Source of the DNA: Gluconacetobacter liquefaciens
Lineage (GTDB): Bacteria; Pseudomonadota; Alphaproteobacteria; Acetobacterales; Acetobacteraceae
NCBI RefSeq assembly: GCF_003350405.1
Contig: NZ_QQAW01000007.1
Coordinates: 154,242 to 218,241, forward strand
Reading direction: 5' to 3'
Length of the DNA stretch: 64,000 nucleotides
A program made the position numbers and the translations under genes. The notes under the pieces were generated by a model. The model saw only the letters and a list, made by a program, of their open reading frames with translations. It searched no databases and was not told the origin of the DNA. Each line of letters starts with the position of its first letter. The stretch's first letter is position 1. Of this stretch, positions 20,208-28,247 are shown piece by piece.

Positions 20208-23200
20208 GGGCCGAGGCTCCCCGCGTGGCCGGCCGCGCGCGTCGTTCGTAGATGATCGCGAACAGGGTCGGCACGAAAAACAGCGAGGCACAGGTGGCGA
20301 AGACCAGCCCGCCGACGACGGCGCGACCGAGGGGGGCGTTCTGCTCGCCGCCCTCGCCAAAACCCATCGCCATGGGCAGCATGCCGATGACCATGGCCAG
20401 CGCGGTCATCAGCACGGGCCGCAGGCGGGTCTTGCCGGCCGTCAGCGCCGCTCGCAGCGCATCGCCATGTTCGTCGAGCTGTTCCCGGCAGAAGGCGATG
20501 ACGAGGATGGAATTGGCGGTTGCCACCCCCATGCACATGATCGCGCCGGTAAGGGCCGGGACAGATAGCGGCGTGCCGGTGGCGAACAGCATCCAGCAGA
20601 TCCCCGCCAGCGCCGCTGGCAGAGCGAGGATGATGATGCAGGGATCGGTCCAGCTCTGGAAATTGACGACGATCAGCAGGTAGATCAGCACAACCGCGCC
20701 CAGCAGCCCGGCACCCAGGCCGGTGAAGGCGGTATTCATGGATTGGTATTGCCCGCGCAGCGTGACTGTGACGGTTGCCGGGCGCTGGTGTTCCAGACGG
20801 ACCAGCACGCTTTGCACATCGGACGCAACGGCGCCGAGGTCGCGGCCGTCATTCCCGGCGAAGACGTCGATCAGCGGGCGGATGTTGTATTGCCCTTCGA
20901 CGGGCGATGTCGTGCCGCGCGTGATCGTGCCCAAGGCGCCCAGCACCTGGGGGCGGGTTGCCTGGGCGCCCGTGCCGGTTACGGGCAGGCCGATCACGTC
21001 CGAAAGCGCGCCGATGCGGTATTCCGGCATCTGGACCGCGATCGGGTAGGTCACGTTGTTCTGCGGGTTCAGCCAGTACAGCGGCGCGGTCTGGGACGTG
21101 CCGGCGATGGAGGTCGCGATGCTGCTGGTGACGTCGCCCTCGGTCAGGCCAAGCTGGTTGATACGGGTGCGGTCGACTTCGAACCGCAGTTCGGGGTAGT
21201 TGGCGGGCTGCTGGATTCGGGCATCGACCAGCCCGTCAATGTGGCGGATTTCCCGCAGGACAAGTTCGGCGAACTGCCGTGTTTCATCCGGGTGCGGGCC
21301 GCTGACCTGGACGTCGATCGGGGCCGGGGCGCCGAAATTGAGGATCTGGCTGGTGATGTCGGAGGGCAGGAAGGCGAAGCTCGCCTGCGGGAACAGGCGG
21401 GGCAATTCGGCACGCAGGCGGCGGATATAGCGTTGGGTGGCGTGATGATTCTCCTTCAGGGCGATCAGAATGTCGCCGTCCTCGGGGCCGATGGTGCCGG
21501 AGGCGCTGTAGGAGACGTTGATGGCGCTGTTCGGCAGGCCGATCATGTCGGCGATCGATAGCACCTCGTCCGCCGGGATGCGCGCGCGGACCGCTTTCTC
21601 GATGTCGAGGAACAGAGCGGCAGTTTCCTCGATCCGCATGCCCACCGGGCCGCGCACATGCAGCGTCATCGCGCCGGCATCGACCTGGGGGAAGAAATTG
21701 CGCCCGAGGAAGGGGAGAAAGACCAGGCTGAGGACGGCAAAGCCGAGGAAGAGGCCGACGAAGCGGCCGCGATGTGCCAGCACGGCTTCCAGCACCGTGC
21801 CGTATCGCTCGCGAAAGGCGGCGAAGCGCCGTTCGAACCCCTGCTGGAAGCGGGTGAACAGGCCGCCGGCCGGTTTGCTCTCATGCCTGTGGGCACGCAG
21901 CAGGAACATGGCCATGGTGGGAACCAGCGTGCGCGAGAGGATGAAGGACATCGTCATCGCGAACATCACCGACAGCGCCATCGGCACGAAGAGGAAGCCC
22001 GAAACACCCGGTAGATAGAACATCGGCACGAAGACGATGCAGATGCATAGCAGCGACAGGAAGGCCGGAACGATGATCTCGCCCGATCCGTCGATGATGG
22101 CGGCATGTACATCCTTGCCCATTTCCAGATGGCGCTCGATATTTTCGATCGTGACCGTCGCTTCGTCCACCAGGATGCCGACGGCCAGGGCGAGGCCGCC
22201 CAGCGTCATGACGTTCAGGGTCTGGCCGAGGACCGACAGGAGCGCGACGGCGCCCAGGATCGAAAGCGGGATCGACGTGGCGACGATCAGGGTGGAGCGC
22301 CACGAGCCGAGAAAGAGCAGGATCATCAGGCTGGTCAGCCCCGCCGCGATTGCACCTTCGCGCAGCACGCCGCTGACGGCGGCCCTGACGAACAGCGACT
22401 GGTCGTTGACGGGCGTGATCTGCAACTGGGCTGGCAGGCCGCGCCTCGCGTCGGGGATCGTGTCGCGAATGCCCTGGACGATGGCGATGGTAGAGGTCTC
22501 GCCCGATTTCAGCACCGTCAGCAGGGCCGAGCGCTGGCCGTCGACATGGACGATATTCTGCTGCGGCAGCGAACCGTCGCGCACATGGGCCACGTCGCGG
22601 ATGCGGACCACGGCGCCATTCACCGTTCTTATCGGCAGCGTGTTGAGCTGCTCGACGGATAGCGGGGCGTTGTTGAGCCGGAGATTGTACTGATATTCGC
22701 CGATTTTCACGAATCCGGCAGGTGTGATCTGTGTCTGGATGGAGAGGGTATTTGCCACGTCGAGGCCGGAGACGCCCCGCGCCTGCAACTGGCTGGGGTT
22801 GAGATCCATCTGGATCTGCCGCACCCGCCCACCAGTGGGGAAGGGAATGGCGGCTCCGGGCACCATCACCAGCCGGGTGCGGATAAAATTGAAGCCGAAA
22901 TCATAGAGCTGCTGTTCGGTCAGCCCCGTGCCCGACAGGCCGAGCTGAAGGATCGGCACGGTGGAGGCGTTGTAGTTGAGGATCAGCGGTGGGGTCGTGC
23001 CGAGTGGAAGCTGGCGCAGCAGCGTCTGTGCGATGGCGGTGACCTGTGCGTTGGCGAGGCGGATATCGGCACCGGGCTGGAAGAAGACCTTGGTGATTCC
23101 GATCCCGGTCAGCGCCTGACCCTCGATATGCTCGATATCATTGACCGTTGTTGTCAGCGCGCGCTGGAAAGGAAGCTGGATGCGGCCCGACATGTCCTGC

Positions 23201-23370
23201 GGCGAGAGGTTGGTATAGGTCCATGCGACTGCGACCACCGGGATGCTGATAGTGGGGAAGATGTCCTTGGGCGTACGGATGGCCGACAGCGTGCCGGCAA
23301 TCACGATCAGGATCGCCATAACCACGAACGTGTAGGGCCGTGCGAGCGCCAGCCGGACGATGGCGTTCAT
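20200..23370 (-). CDS. RND efflux pump inner-membrane permease
   Basis: The 1056-residue protein is a 12-TM proton-driven RND transporter. The N-terminus (MNAIVRLALARPYTFVVMAI) forms TM1. IFPTISIPVVAVAWTY, the GILVDEATVTIENIERHLE stretch (TM4, conserved Asp) and two large periplasmic loops follow. It resembles the HAE1/multidrug branch more than a metal pump, though CzcA-type metal pumps are not excluded. I chose the ATG at 23370; an in-frame start at 23439 adds an unsupported leader. It is the first gene of a three-gene operon (pump, adaptor, channel) with short overlaps. No regulator gene adjoins it. Confidence 0.93.
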   Translation of the reverse strand: MNAIVRLALARPYTFVVMAILIVIAGTLSAIRTPKDIFPTISIPVVAVAWTYTNLSPQDMSGRIQLPFQRALTTTVNDIEHIEGQALTGIGITKVFFQPGADIRLANAQVTAIAQTLLRQLPLGTTPPLILNYNASTVPILQLGLSGTGLTEQQLYDFGFNFIRTRLVMVPGAAIPFPTGGRVRQIQMDLNPSQLQARGVSGLDVANTLSIQTQITPAGFVKIGEYQYNLRLNNAPLSVEQLNTLPIRTVNGAVVRIRDVAHVRDGSLPQQNIVHVDGQRSALLTVLKSGETSTIAIVQGIRDTIPDARRGLPAQLQITPVNDQSLFVRAAVSGVLREGAIAAGLTSLMILLFLGSWRSTLIVATSIPLSILGAVALLSVLGQTLNVMTLGGLALAVGILVDEATVTIENIERHLEMGKDVHAAIIDGSGEIIVPAFLSLLCICIVFVPMFYLPGVSGFLFVPMALSVMFAMTMSFILSRTLVPTMAMFLLRAHRHESKPAGGLFTRFQQGFERRFAAFRERYGTVLEAVLAHRGRFVGLFLGFAVLSLVFLPFLGRNFFPQVDAGAMTLHVRGPVGMRIEETAALFLDIEKAVRARIPADEVLSIADMIGLPNSAINVSYSASGTIGPEDGDILIALKENHHATQRYIRRLRAELPRLFPQASFAFLPSDITSQILNFGAPAPIDVQVSGPHPDETRQFAELVLREIRHIDGLVDARIQQPANYPELRFEVDRTRINQLGLTEGDVTSSIATSIAGTSQTAPLYWLNPQNNVTYPIAVQMPEYRIGALSDVIGLPVTGTGAQATRPQVLGALGTITRGTTSPVEGQYNIRPLIDVFAGNDGRDLGAVASDVQSVLVRLEHQRPATVTVTLRGQYQSMNTAFTGLGAGLLGAVVLIYLLIVVNFQSWTDPCIIILALPAALAGICWMLFATGTPLSVPALTGAIMCMGVATANSILVIAFCREQLDEHGDALRAALTAGKTRLRPVLMTALAMVIGMLPMAMGFGEGGEQNAPLGRAVVGGLVFATCASLFFVPTLFAIIYERRARPATRGASAHA

Positions 23371-23697
23371 GGGCGCGTGATGCAGGCTTGTAGCTGATCT
23401 GGGGGGAATACCCCGCAGGACGGCATCTCCGTCGGCCACCTTCTTCGGGTGCCGCGCGGTCCCTTACGCCTCCGAGAGTGCATCAGGCAGCATCTTTCCA
23501 TGATCCGGGGGTGGAGCCGTCGCGTGGGGCATAGCTGCCCATCAACAGGTATATAGCCGCCGGCAGGGATCGGAGGTTTGTCACATACGAGCGATCAGGA
23601 TGAATTTTAGCGTCTCAGCAGCCCATGCGGCGCACCTTCCATCCCTTTCGCCCTCCGTTGGGGAGCGAGGAATGGAAGGTTTCGCGAGCAGGTCGTG
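23371..23697. other. Intergenic region upstream of the RND operon
   Basis: This 327-bp gap holds the leftward promoter of the RND operon and the 3' side of the DUF892 gene. I see no gene in it. A hairpin close to the DUF892 stop is listed separately. Confidence 0.5.
23635..23679 (-). terminator. Possible terminator hairpin after the DUF892 gene
   Basis: CCTTCCAT (23635-23642) pairs with ATGGAAGG (23672-23679), and the inner part can pair further (CGC-CCTCC with GGGG-AGCG). It lies 19 bp downstream of the DUF892 stop on the minus strand. There is no T-run after it, so it may be a transcript 3'-end stabiliser instead of a true intrinsic terminator. Confidence 0.4.
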
Positions 23698-24204
23698 TCA
23701 TGTCGGCTGGAGCGCCGCTTCCGGATTGCTCTCGCGCTCGGCGATTTCGGTGAGGAGGGCGTCGGTCCGCTTCTCCTCTTCGAGTGTCTCGGCCAGCAAT
23801 TCCTCTGCTTCCGTGAACCCGAGCGTGGCAGCCCAGGCTTTGAGCGTGCCGTAGCGGGAGATTTCGTAATGCTCGATGGCTTGAGCGCAGCCGATCAGGA
23901 CCGCGTCCGCCGCCTCGGTGGAGCCGAACGTCTCGAGATCCTCCTCCATTTCAGCCAGGATGCCCTGTGTTGCTTCGCAGGTCTTGCTGCGTGGCGCCTT
24001 GCCGATCAGTCCGAACACCTCATTCAGCCGCTCGACATGACGGGCGGTTTCGGTGGCGTGGGTTTCGAACGCTTTCTTGAGATCCGGCGCCTGGGCGGCG
24101 CGGACGGATCTCTTGAGGGCCTTCAGGATCTGCTTCTCGGCAAAGTAAATGTCCTTCAGCGTTTCATAGAACGCATCGGATAGCGTCTTCTCCTGAGTGG
24201 CCAT
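23698..24204 (-). CDS. Ferritin-like DUF892 (YciE/YciF family) protein
   Basis: The 168-residue protein is an all-helical, ferritin-fold member of DUF892. The family's N-terminal helix with acidic ligands is clear (FYETLKDIYFAEKQILKAL), as are HATETARHVERLNEVF and the central IEHYEISRYGTLKAWA, with Glu and His residues spaced to form a di-iron site. Such proteins are stress-induced in many bacteria, but their reaction is not firmly established. The start at 24204 has an AAGGAG site. The neighbouring plus-strand genes encode small membrane and secreted proteins, suggesting a general stress/envelope island. Confidence 0.88.
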   Translation of the reverse strand: MATQEKTLSDAFYETLKDIYFAEKQILKALKRSVRAAQAPDLKKAFETHATETARHVERLNEVFGLIGKAPRSKTCEATQGILAEMEEDLETFGSTEAADAVLIGCAQAIEHYEISRYGTLKAWAATLGFTEAEELLAETLEEEKRTDALLTEIAERESNPEAALQPT

Positions 24205-24575
24205 GATGAACTCCTTTCCGTTTCAAGGGGGGGGCGCGGAGCCTCGGCAGATGTCATCCGCTGACGCGCCAGCCGGCCTGCGTCTCGGGAATGGTATGGT
24301 GCGCGAGATGCCGGTCGATCACGTCCGGGGACGGGCCTTACCCGCCGGGACCGCCTCGAGAGCGCCATCAATAATGGCAGCTCCCCCGTCGGCAGGCATG
24401 TCTGACCCTACGCGCCTGTCGCGGGAGGGTTGCGGGGTCTTCGAAATTTCTGCTGATGCACGCGTGCATGAACGAATGGGAAGCGATGCCGGAATCCATT
24501 GACCGGATGGCTTGGAGAGCAAACTTCGGGGAACCGGACACGTTGGGGAAAGGAACGTAACAGGAGGACCCCGTC
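24205..24575. other. Divergent intergenic region, no gene seen
   Basis: This 371-bp gap lies between the leftward DUF892 gene and a rightward small-protein operon. It should contain both promoters. I searched for the general-stress EcfG pattern (GGAAC, 16-17 bases, CGTT). A GGAAC occurs at 24530-24534, but no CGTT is at the right distance. No open frame here looks coding. Confidence 0.5.
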
Positions 24576-24647
24576 ATGCCGATTCTGCTCTGGCTCCTTG
24601 GCGTTCCGATCCCGATCATCATTCTCCTTCTTCTGTTCTATCATTGA
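24576..24647 (+). CDS. 23-residue hydrophobic membrane peptide
   Basis: The reading frame from the ATG at 24576 to TGA at 24645-24647 encodes 23 residues. It starts MPILLWLLGVPIP, continues with an Ile/Leu run and ends FYH, which is enough for one transmembrane helix. A strong AGGAGG lies 9 bases upstream of the ATG, better than that of many full-size genes in the window. The 280-residue membrane protein gene begins 12 bases after its stop, with its own GAGGAG, so the two are probably co-transcribed. The function is unknown; it could be a partner or regulator of the downstream protein. Confidence 0.6.
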   Translation: MPILLWLLGVPIPIIILLLLFYH

Positions 24648-24659
24648 GGAGCATCCGCC

Positions 24660-25502
24660 ATGCCTGCTCTCATGACGGACGAGGTGGCCGTGATATCGCC
24701 GGATGCCGGGATATCGTGGCCAGCCGTTCTCGGTGGTGCCATCGTCGCGACGGCGGTGGCGATCATGCTCATGTCGCTTGGGTCCGGCCTCGGCCTGGCC
24801 TGGGTTTCACCTGTTTCCGACGATAACCCGTCCGGAATGACATTTACCGTGGTGACTGCGATCTGGCTGATCGTGGTGCAGTGGATTTCCTCGTTTTTCG
24901 GCGGGTATCTGGCGGGTCGCCTGCGCCCGGCTGCGCTTGATGTGGACGGTCGGGAAATCCTGTTCCGCGACACGGCAGCGGGTTTCGTTGCCTGGGCGAT
25001 TGCCGCTGTGCTTGTGGTTGGCCTGGTGGGTTCGGCGGCGTGGTCGGCGGCCGGGGGCGTGGGGAAAAGCGCCGCGACGATGCTCGCGGGCGTGGGGGCT
25101 GGGGCTTCCAGCCATGCGTCGTCGGGTCCGGGCGATTATATGCTCGATACGCTATTCCGGACCGCTCAGCCGGACGCGTCGCTGCCCGGTCATGACGTGA
25201 AATCCGAAGCGGGACGCATCCTGGCAACCGCCGCAACCGGACAGGTCACGCCTGCGGACCATGATTATCTTGCCCAGTTGGTTGCGGCCCGCACCGGTAT
25301 TTCACCCGAGGATGCGGGAAAGCGGGTCGATCTGGCGATTTCCACCGAGACTCAGGCTGTGGCAAAGGCCCGGCATATTGCGGACCTTGCTCGCAAGGCG
25401 GCTTCCTCCTTCGCCCTCTATACGTTTTTCTCCATGCTTGTCGGGGCGTTCATTGCCTCTGTCGCCGGGGCGATCGGTGGGGGCCAGAGAGATGCGTTCT
25501 AA
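24660..25502 (+). CDS. Conserved integral membrane protein of unknown function
   Basis: The 280-residue protein has about four membrane helices: residues 20-48 (ending in a Gly-rich GSGLGLAWVSP), 60-84, 107-133, and 250-275 at the C-terminus. Between helices three and four lies a soluble loop of over 100 residues with acidic and Ala-rich helices (GQVTPADHDYLAQLV). It resembles hypothetical proteins of acetic acid bacteria and rhizobia. I recognise no catalytic motif. It follows the 23-residue peptide and is followed by a long perfect inverted repeat that probably ends the transcript. Confidence 0.75.
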   Translation: MPALMTDEVAVISPDAGISWPAVLGGAIVATAVAIMLMSLGSGLGLAWVSPVSDDNPSGMTFTVVTAIWLIVVQWISSFFGGYLAGRLRPAALDVDGREILFRDTAAGFVAWAIAAVLVVGLVGSAAWSAAGGVGKSAATMLAGVGAGASSHASSGPGDYMLDTLFRTAQPDASLPGHDVKSEAGRILATAATGQVTPADHDYLAQLVAARTGISPEDAGKRVDLAISTETQAVAKARHIADLARKAASSFALYTFFSMLVGAFIASVAGAIGGGQRDAF

Positions 25503-25531
25503 AGGACGCGTTTGAAGCGCTCTCTTGCCGA

Positions 25532-25558
25532 TATAGGCAGGCGGCCCGCCTGCCTATA
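25532..25558 (+). terminator. Perfect 12-bp inverted repeat after the membrane-protein gene
   Basis: TATAGGCAGGCG (25532-25543) and CGCCTGCCTATA (25547-25558) form a perfect 12-bp stem with a 3-base GCC loop, 30 bp downstream of the stop at 25502. There is no T-run, so it would be a weak intrinsic terminator, but it is well placed to mark the transcript end. Confidence 0.5.
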
Positions 25559-25801
25559 CTGCCATGCGCCTGCTATCCGACAAGCGGCCGAAACTGCCGA
25601 AGCGGCATATCGTTGGTGATTCAACAGCAATCGCTATCGGACGTTCTTCCTGATCGACCCGCCGGTCCGGAAAGACAAGACATCATGATCGACGGAAATA
25701 TCTCGCAACGAGCGCGATTGGCCCTTGCCATATGGTCAACATAGGTGGCGGCGCATTTCGTTTGAGAGAAATGGAAAAACATTGAATATGTAGGGGTTTT
25801 C

Positions 25802-26092
25802 ATGAGGGCACTTCTTGCCATCGGGCTTTGTCTTCTTTTTTCCTCAGGCGCCTATGCGCAGACGGTGGCGCCCTCGGGGCAGACACCTCTTGCGCGAATG
25901 CAGGAGGATGAAGTGAGTGGGTCCGCCCAGCAGGCGATCGAAAATGCAAAAAAGCAGTCGAACGGCAAGACCGAGCACAAAAGCGCTGAAGAAAAGAGCA
26001 CGAGCACTGCCCAGAAGCGCCAGCATGAAGAACGAAAGGACAAGGGGAAGCGAGATGCCCCGGTAAAAAATGGAGATTCTCCTCAGCCATAG
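25802..26092 (+). CDS. Small secreted Lys/Glu-rich protein
   Basis: The 96-residue protein has a clean Sec signal peptide (MRALLAIGLCLLFSSGAYA, cleavage near residue 19). It is followed by a short Pro/Thr segment and then a strongly charged region with repeated Lys, Glu, Ser and Gln (for example KSAEEKSTSTAQKRQHEERK). No enzyme motif is visible; the mature part is probably disordered in the periplasm. A second small secreted protein gene follows 56 bp later. The function is unknown. Confidence 0.6.
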   Translation: MRALLAIGLCLLFSSGAYAQTVAPSGQTPLARMQEDEVSGSAQQAIENAKKQSNGKTEHKSAEEKSTSTAQKRQHEERKDKGKRDAPVKNGDSPQP

Positions 26093-26148
26093 GAACGGCT
26101 TCCACTGGAGAATCTGCCGATCATTGGCTGTAGGGAAGGATATGAAAA

Positions 26149-26556
26149 ATGAAAGACATTCGAGATCTCCTCCAGAAAGCACGTACCGTGAGGCGCAACC
26201 CGCCAGGGTCGCCGCCTCAATCCGGCGCGATCGTACGGGCCACCGTATGTCTTGTCTTTGGGAGCGTCGCGATGGGGCAGCCGGCATCGGCTCAGGAGCC
26301 ATCTGCCGCACCATCGACGCCTCCTTCGCCATCGACGTTGAAGCCACCATCCAGTGGCGGCTATTTACAGAAGGACAAGAAGGTTCCGCCTTCAGAAAAA
26401 TTGTCTGACTGGCCGCAGCTCAAGCGCGATCAGGTTTCGCCAACTCCGCATGCGCCATGCCCCGGCAAGACGGATTGTAAAATGGTGCCGATGTCGCACG
26501 AAGAGGCGACGAAACGCCTGGGTCATGCTCCGCCGACCGGCGATATGCCCAGGTGA
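26149..26556 (+). CDS. Small Pro-rich protein with internal signal-like segment
   Basis: The 135-residue frame begins at 26149. Residues 27-48 are hydrophobic and end in PASAQ, like a twin-arginine or late Sec signal with a basic leader. The mature portion is Pro/Ser-rich and has two cysteines spaced CPGKTDC near residue 104, a possible disulfide. The true start may be internal. It adjoins the Lys/Glu-rich secreted protein on the same strand, and no known domain is recognised. Confidence 0.5.
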   Translation: MKDIRDLLQKARTVRRNPPGSPPQSGAIVRATVCLVFGSVAMGQPASAQEPSAAPSTPPSPSTLKPPSSGGYLQKDKKVPPSEKLSDWPQLKRDQVSPTPHAPCPGKTDCKMVPMSHEEATKRLGHAPPTGDMPR

Positions 26557-26656
26557 AGCAGGGGTATGAAGGTCGGCCCCGAAACTGACCGGAGACCCCG
26601 CGTTATGGAGGATGGTTGGAAAGTTGGCCTGCCGAGTGAGAGGGCCGCCGCGCTTT

Positions 26657-26712
26657 GCGACCCGAAGGTATTATTTTGTGCACCGAAGTGCAGAAAATAC
26701 CCTCCGGGTCGC
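26657..26712. repeat. 56-base near-perfect inverted repeat
   Basis: The left arm begins GCGACCCGAAGG at 26657 and the right arm ends CTCCGGGTCGC at 26712. The arms also share TATT/AATA and GTGCAC/GTGCAG blocks around a small loop near 26684. Allowing a few mismatches, the stem is about 25 bp. It lies between two convergent genes (26556 stop on plus, 26769 stop on minus), so it may be a bidirectional terminator or a mobile palindromic (REP-like) unit. Confidence 0.55.
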
Positions 26713-26768
26713 CCACAGGCTGACTTTGCAAACAGCCTTCTATATCGATGCGGATAAGGGGGGCAGCA

Positions 26769-27263
26769 TCACTTCGAATGGACGATGGCGCGTGATTCCT
26801 GGTTTTCAGTATCCACGCTGATACGCTGGTAAACCGCCAGGGAAAGCACGATTACCGTCGCTGTCGCGAGCAGTCCGATGGGATAGAATATCTGCTGTAT
26901 GTGTTCGCGGCTTACTTCGAAAACCGCAACCAGCCCTTCGATGAAAATCGCGATGATGATTGTCGTGATGAATTTTGTGAGGCTCAGGCGGGCCTCAAGA
27001 GGTGACACCTTGGCACGACTTTGAATCACCTCCTCTTCCATGAAGTATTTTGCCACATCGAAAACGGCGATGGCGATAACGACGTAGCTGATGGCAAGAA
27101 GCAGCGCGTCGCGCCCGTCGTGCCAGGATGTCAGGAGCGTGAAGACCAAATTGAATATGCCGTAAAAGATGAGCCCGATGGATAGGGCCATCAGCATGAT
27201 GCTTGCAGTGCCGAAGGCAGCGCGCGAAACTTTCTTCAATATACTTTCATAGGTGATCGACAT
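26769..27263 (-). CDS. Four-helix membrane protein (PsiE-like architecture)
   Basis: The 164-residue protein has four hydrophobic helices: residues about 18-45, 52-74, 94-116 and 126-147. A charged cytoplasmic segment (EEEVIQSRAKVSPLEAR) separates helix two from helix three. The arrangement, with a helix ending in DVAKYFMEEE, resembles the phosphate-starvation-inducible PsiE family, but the match is by architecture only. It is transcribed leftward and converges on the small secreted-protein genes. Confidence 0.65.
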   Translation of the reverse strand: MSITYESILKKVSRAAFGTASIMLMALSIGLIFYGIFNLVFTLLTSWHDGRDALLLAISYVVIAIAVFDVAKYFMEEEVIQSRAKVSPLEARLSLTKFITTIIIAIFIEGLVAVFEVSREHIQQIFYPIGLLATATVIVLSLAVYQRISVDTENQESRAIVHSK

Positions 27264-27610
27264 CTTCTAACCCGACCTTGTTGGGGAAATCCGCATCACG
27301 GGGCGTATGATGAATGACCGGTGGGATCGTCGGTCGTTTCCGCACACCGGAACATTCGACCGGGTGCGTCGAATAGCTAATGTTCGAGGGGCCTGAGCCT
27401 TGGCCGGTGGAGTCTGCAATGCGTCCGGAGTGCCGGGGCCGAGAACGCGGCCCGCGACGGCGGGTGGGGTGCTCAGCTTTCGGTTCCGGGCAGGCGAACC
27501 GCATCTTGGGCGCGGGTGAATCGACGGTGGGATACGGACTGAATGCCGGAAACCCGTCATGTGGGATGATGGGTTTCCGGTGTTCCAGATGCCGCCCTCT
27601 GGGCGGTAGA
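27264..27610. other. Intergenic region between membrane protein and EPS export gene
   Basis: This 347-bp stretch holds the promoter of the 4-TM protein gene and the 3' flank of the OPX gene. Several open frames cross it but none has a ribosome site or plausible composition. The only structured element is the hairpin at 27546-27580. Confidence 0.5.
27546..27580 (-). terminator. Terminator-like hairpin after the OPX gene
   Basis: CCGGAAACCC (27546-27555) pairs perfectly with GGGTTTCCGG (27571-27580). Five more pairs (one G-U) close on a GTGGG loop, giving a 15-bp stem. It lies 31 bp beyond the OPX stop on the minus strand. It lacks a T-run but is the strongest structure in the gap and probably closes the leftward export/polymerase operon. 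Confidence 0.5.
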
Positions 27611-28201
27611 TCAGAAATGACGTTCGTAAATCTTGATGACGTCGTCTGGCTTCACGTAATCCTGTGGTTCGATGCGGCCGACGACCGCGCCGCCAGGTTC
27701 CTGGCGAACGACATAGGCATAGTCCTGGAACGCGCGATAGGAGAAGCCGCCGGCGGCCGCCACCGCCTTCAGCATGGTCATGCCTGGCTGATAGGAGAAT
27801 TGGCCGCCATGCTCGACTTCGCCGATGACGGATACGGGACGGTAATCCAGGACCTGCACGGTCACCCGTGCGTTGCTGAGAATATGCTGGTCCTTCAGGG
27901 TCGTGGCGACGCTCTCGCTGAGTTCCCTGGTGGTCAGCCCCTCGGCCTTGACCATGCCGATCAGTGGAAAGGCAATGCTGCCGTCGACCGGCACGCGCGC
28001 ATCGGTCTGGAACTGGTTTTCGCCGAATGTCGACACATTGATCCGGTCGCCGACACCGATCGTGTAGCTTGCCGGGTCATAGCGCGGTATCGGCGTCAGA
28101 TCGCCTCCGGGCGCGCAGCCGGCGAGGCATGCTCCCGTGATCACGAACGGGAAGCCGAGTCTTGCAGTACGAGCACCAAGGGTATGACGAAGCGGCAACA
28201 T
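27611..28201 (-). CDS. Polysaccharide export outer-membrane lipoprotein (OPX, GumB/Wza-like)
   Basis: The 196-residue protein has a lipoprotein signal with lipobox LAGC (Cys near residue 29). The Poly_export domain follows (YTIGVGDRINVSTFGENQF), then a SLBB-type domain (VSVIGEVEHGGQFSYQPGMT). OPX proteins form the outer-membrane or periplasmic part of the Wzy-dependent export channel. At under 200 residues it is the short GumB type that lacks the Wza C-terminal helix and would need a beta-barrel partner; such a barrel is encoded next to it. The start at 28201 has an AGGGAAG site. Confidence 0.92.
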   Translation of the reverse strand: MLPLRHTLGARTARLGFPFVITGACLAGCAPGGDLTPIPRYDPASYTIGVGDRINVSTFGENQFQTDARVPVDGSIAFPLIGMVKAEGLTTRELSESVATTLKDQHILSNARVTVQVLDYRPVSVIGEVEHGGQFSYQPGMTMLKAVAAAGGFSYRAFQDYAYVVRQEPGGAVVGRIEPQDYVKPDDVIKIYERHF

Positions 28202-28247
28202 GTCGGAACTTCCCTGTTGAGGTTGATTGGGCGATGATCGTTTCAGG

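Noticed and set aside
24530..24534. GGAAC as an EcfG (general stress) -35 element
   Set aside because: No CGTT occurs 16-17 bases downstream, so the pattern is incomplete.
26566..26757. 63-residue plus-strand frame
   Set aside because: It runs through the long palindrome at 26657-26712 and has no coding signature.
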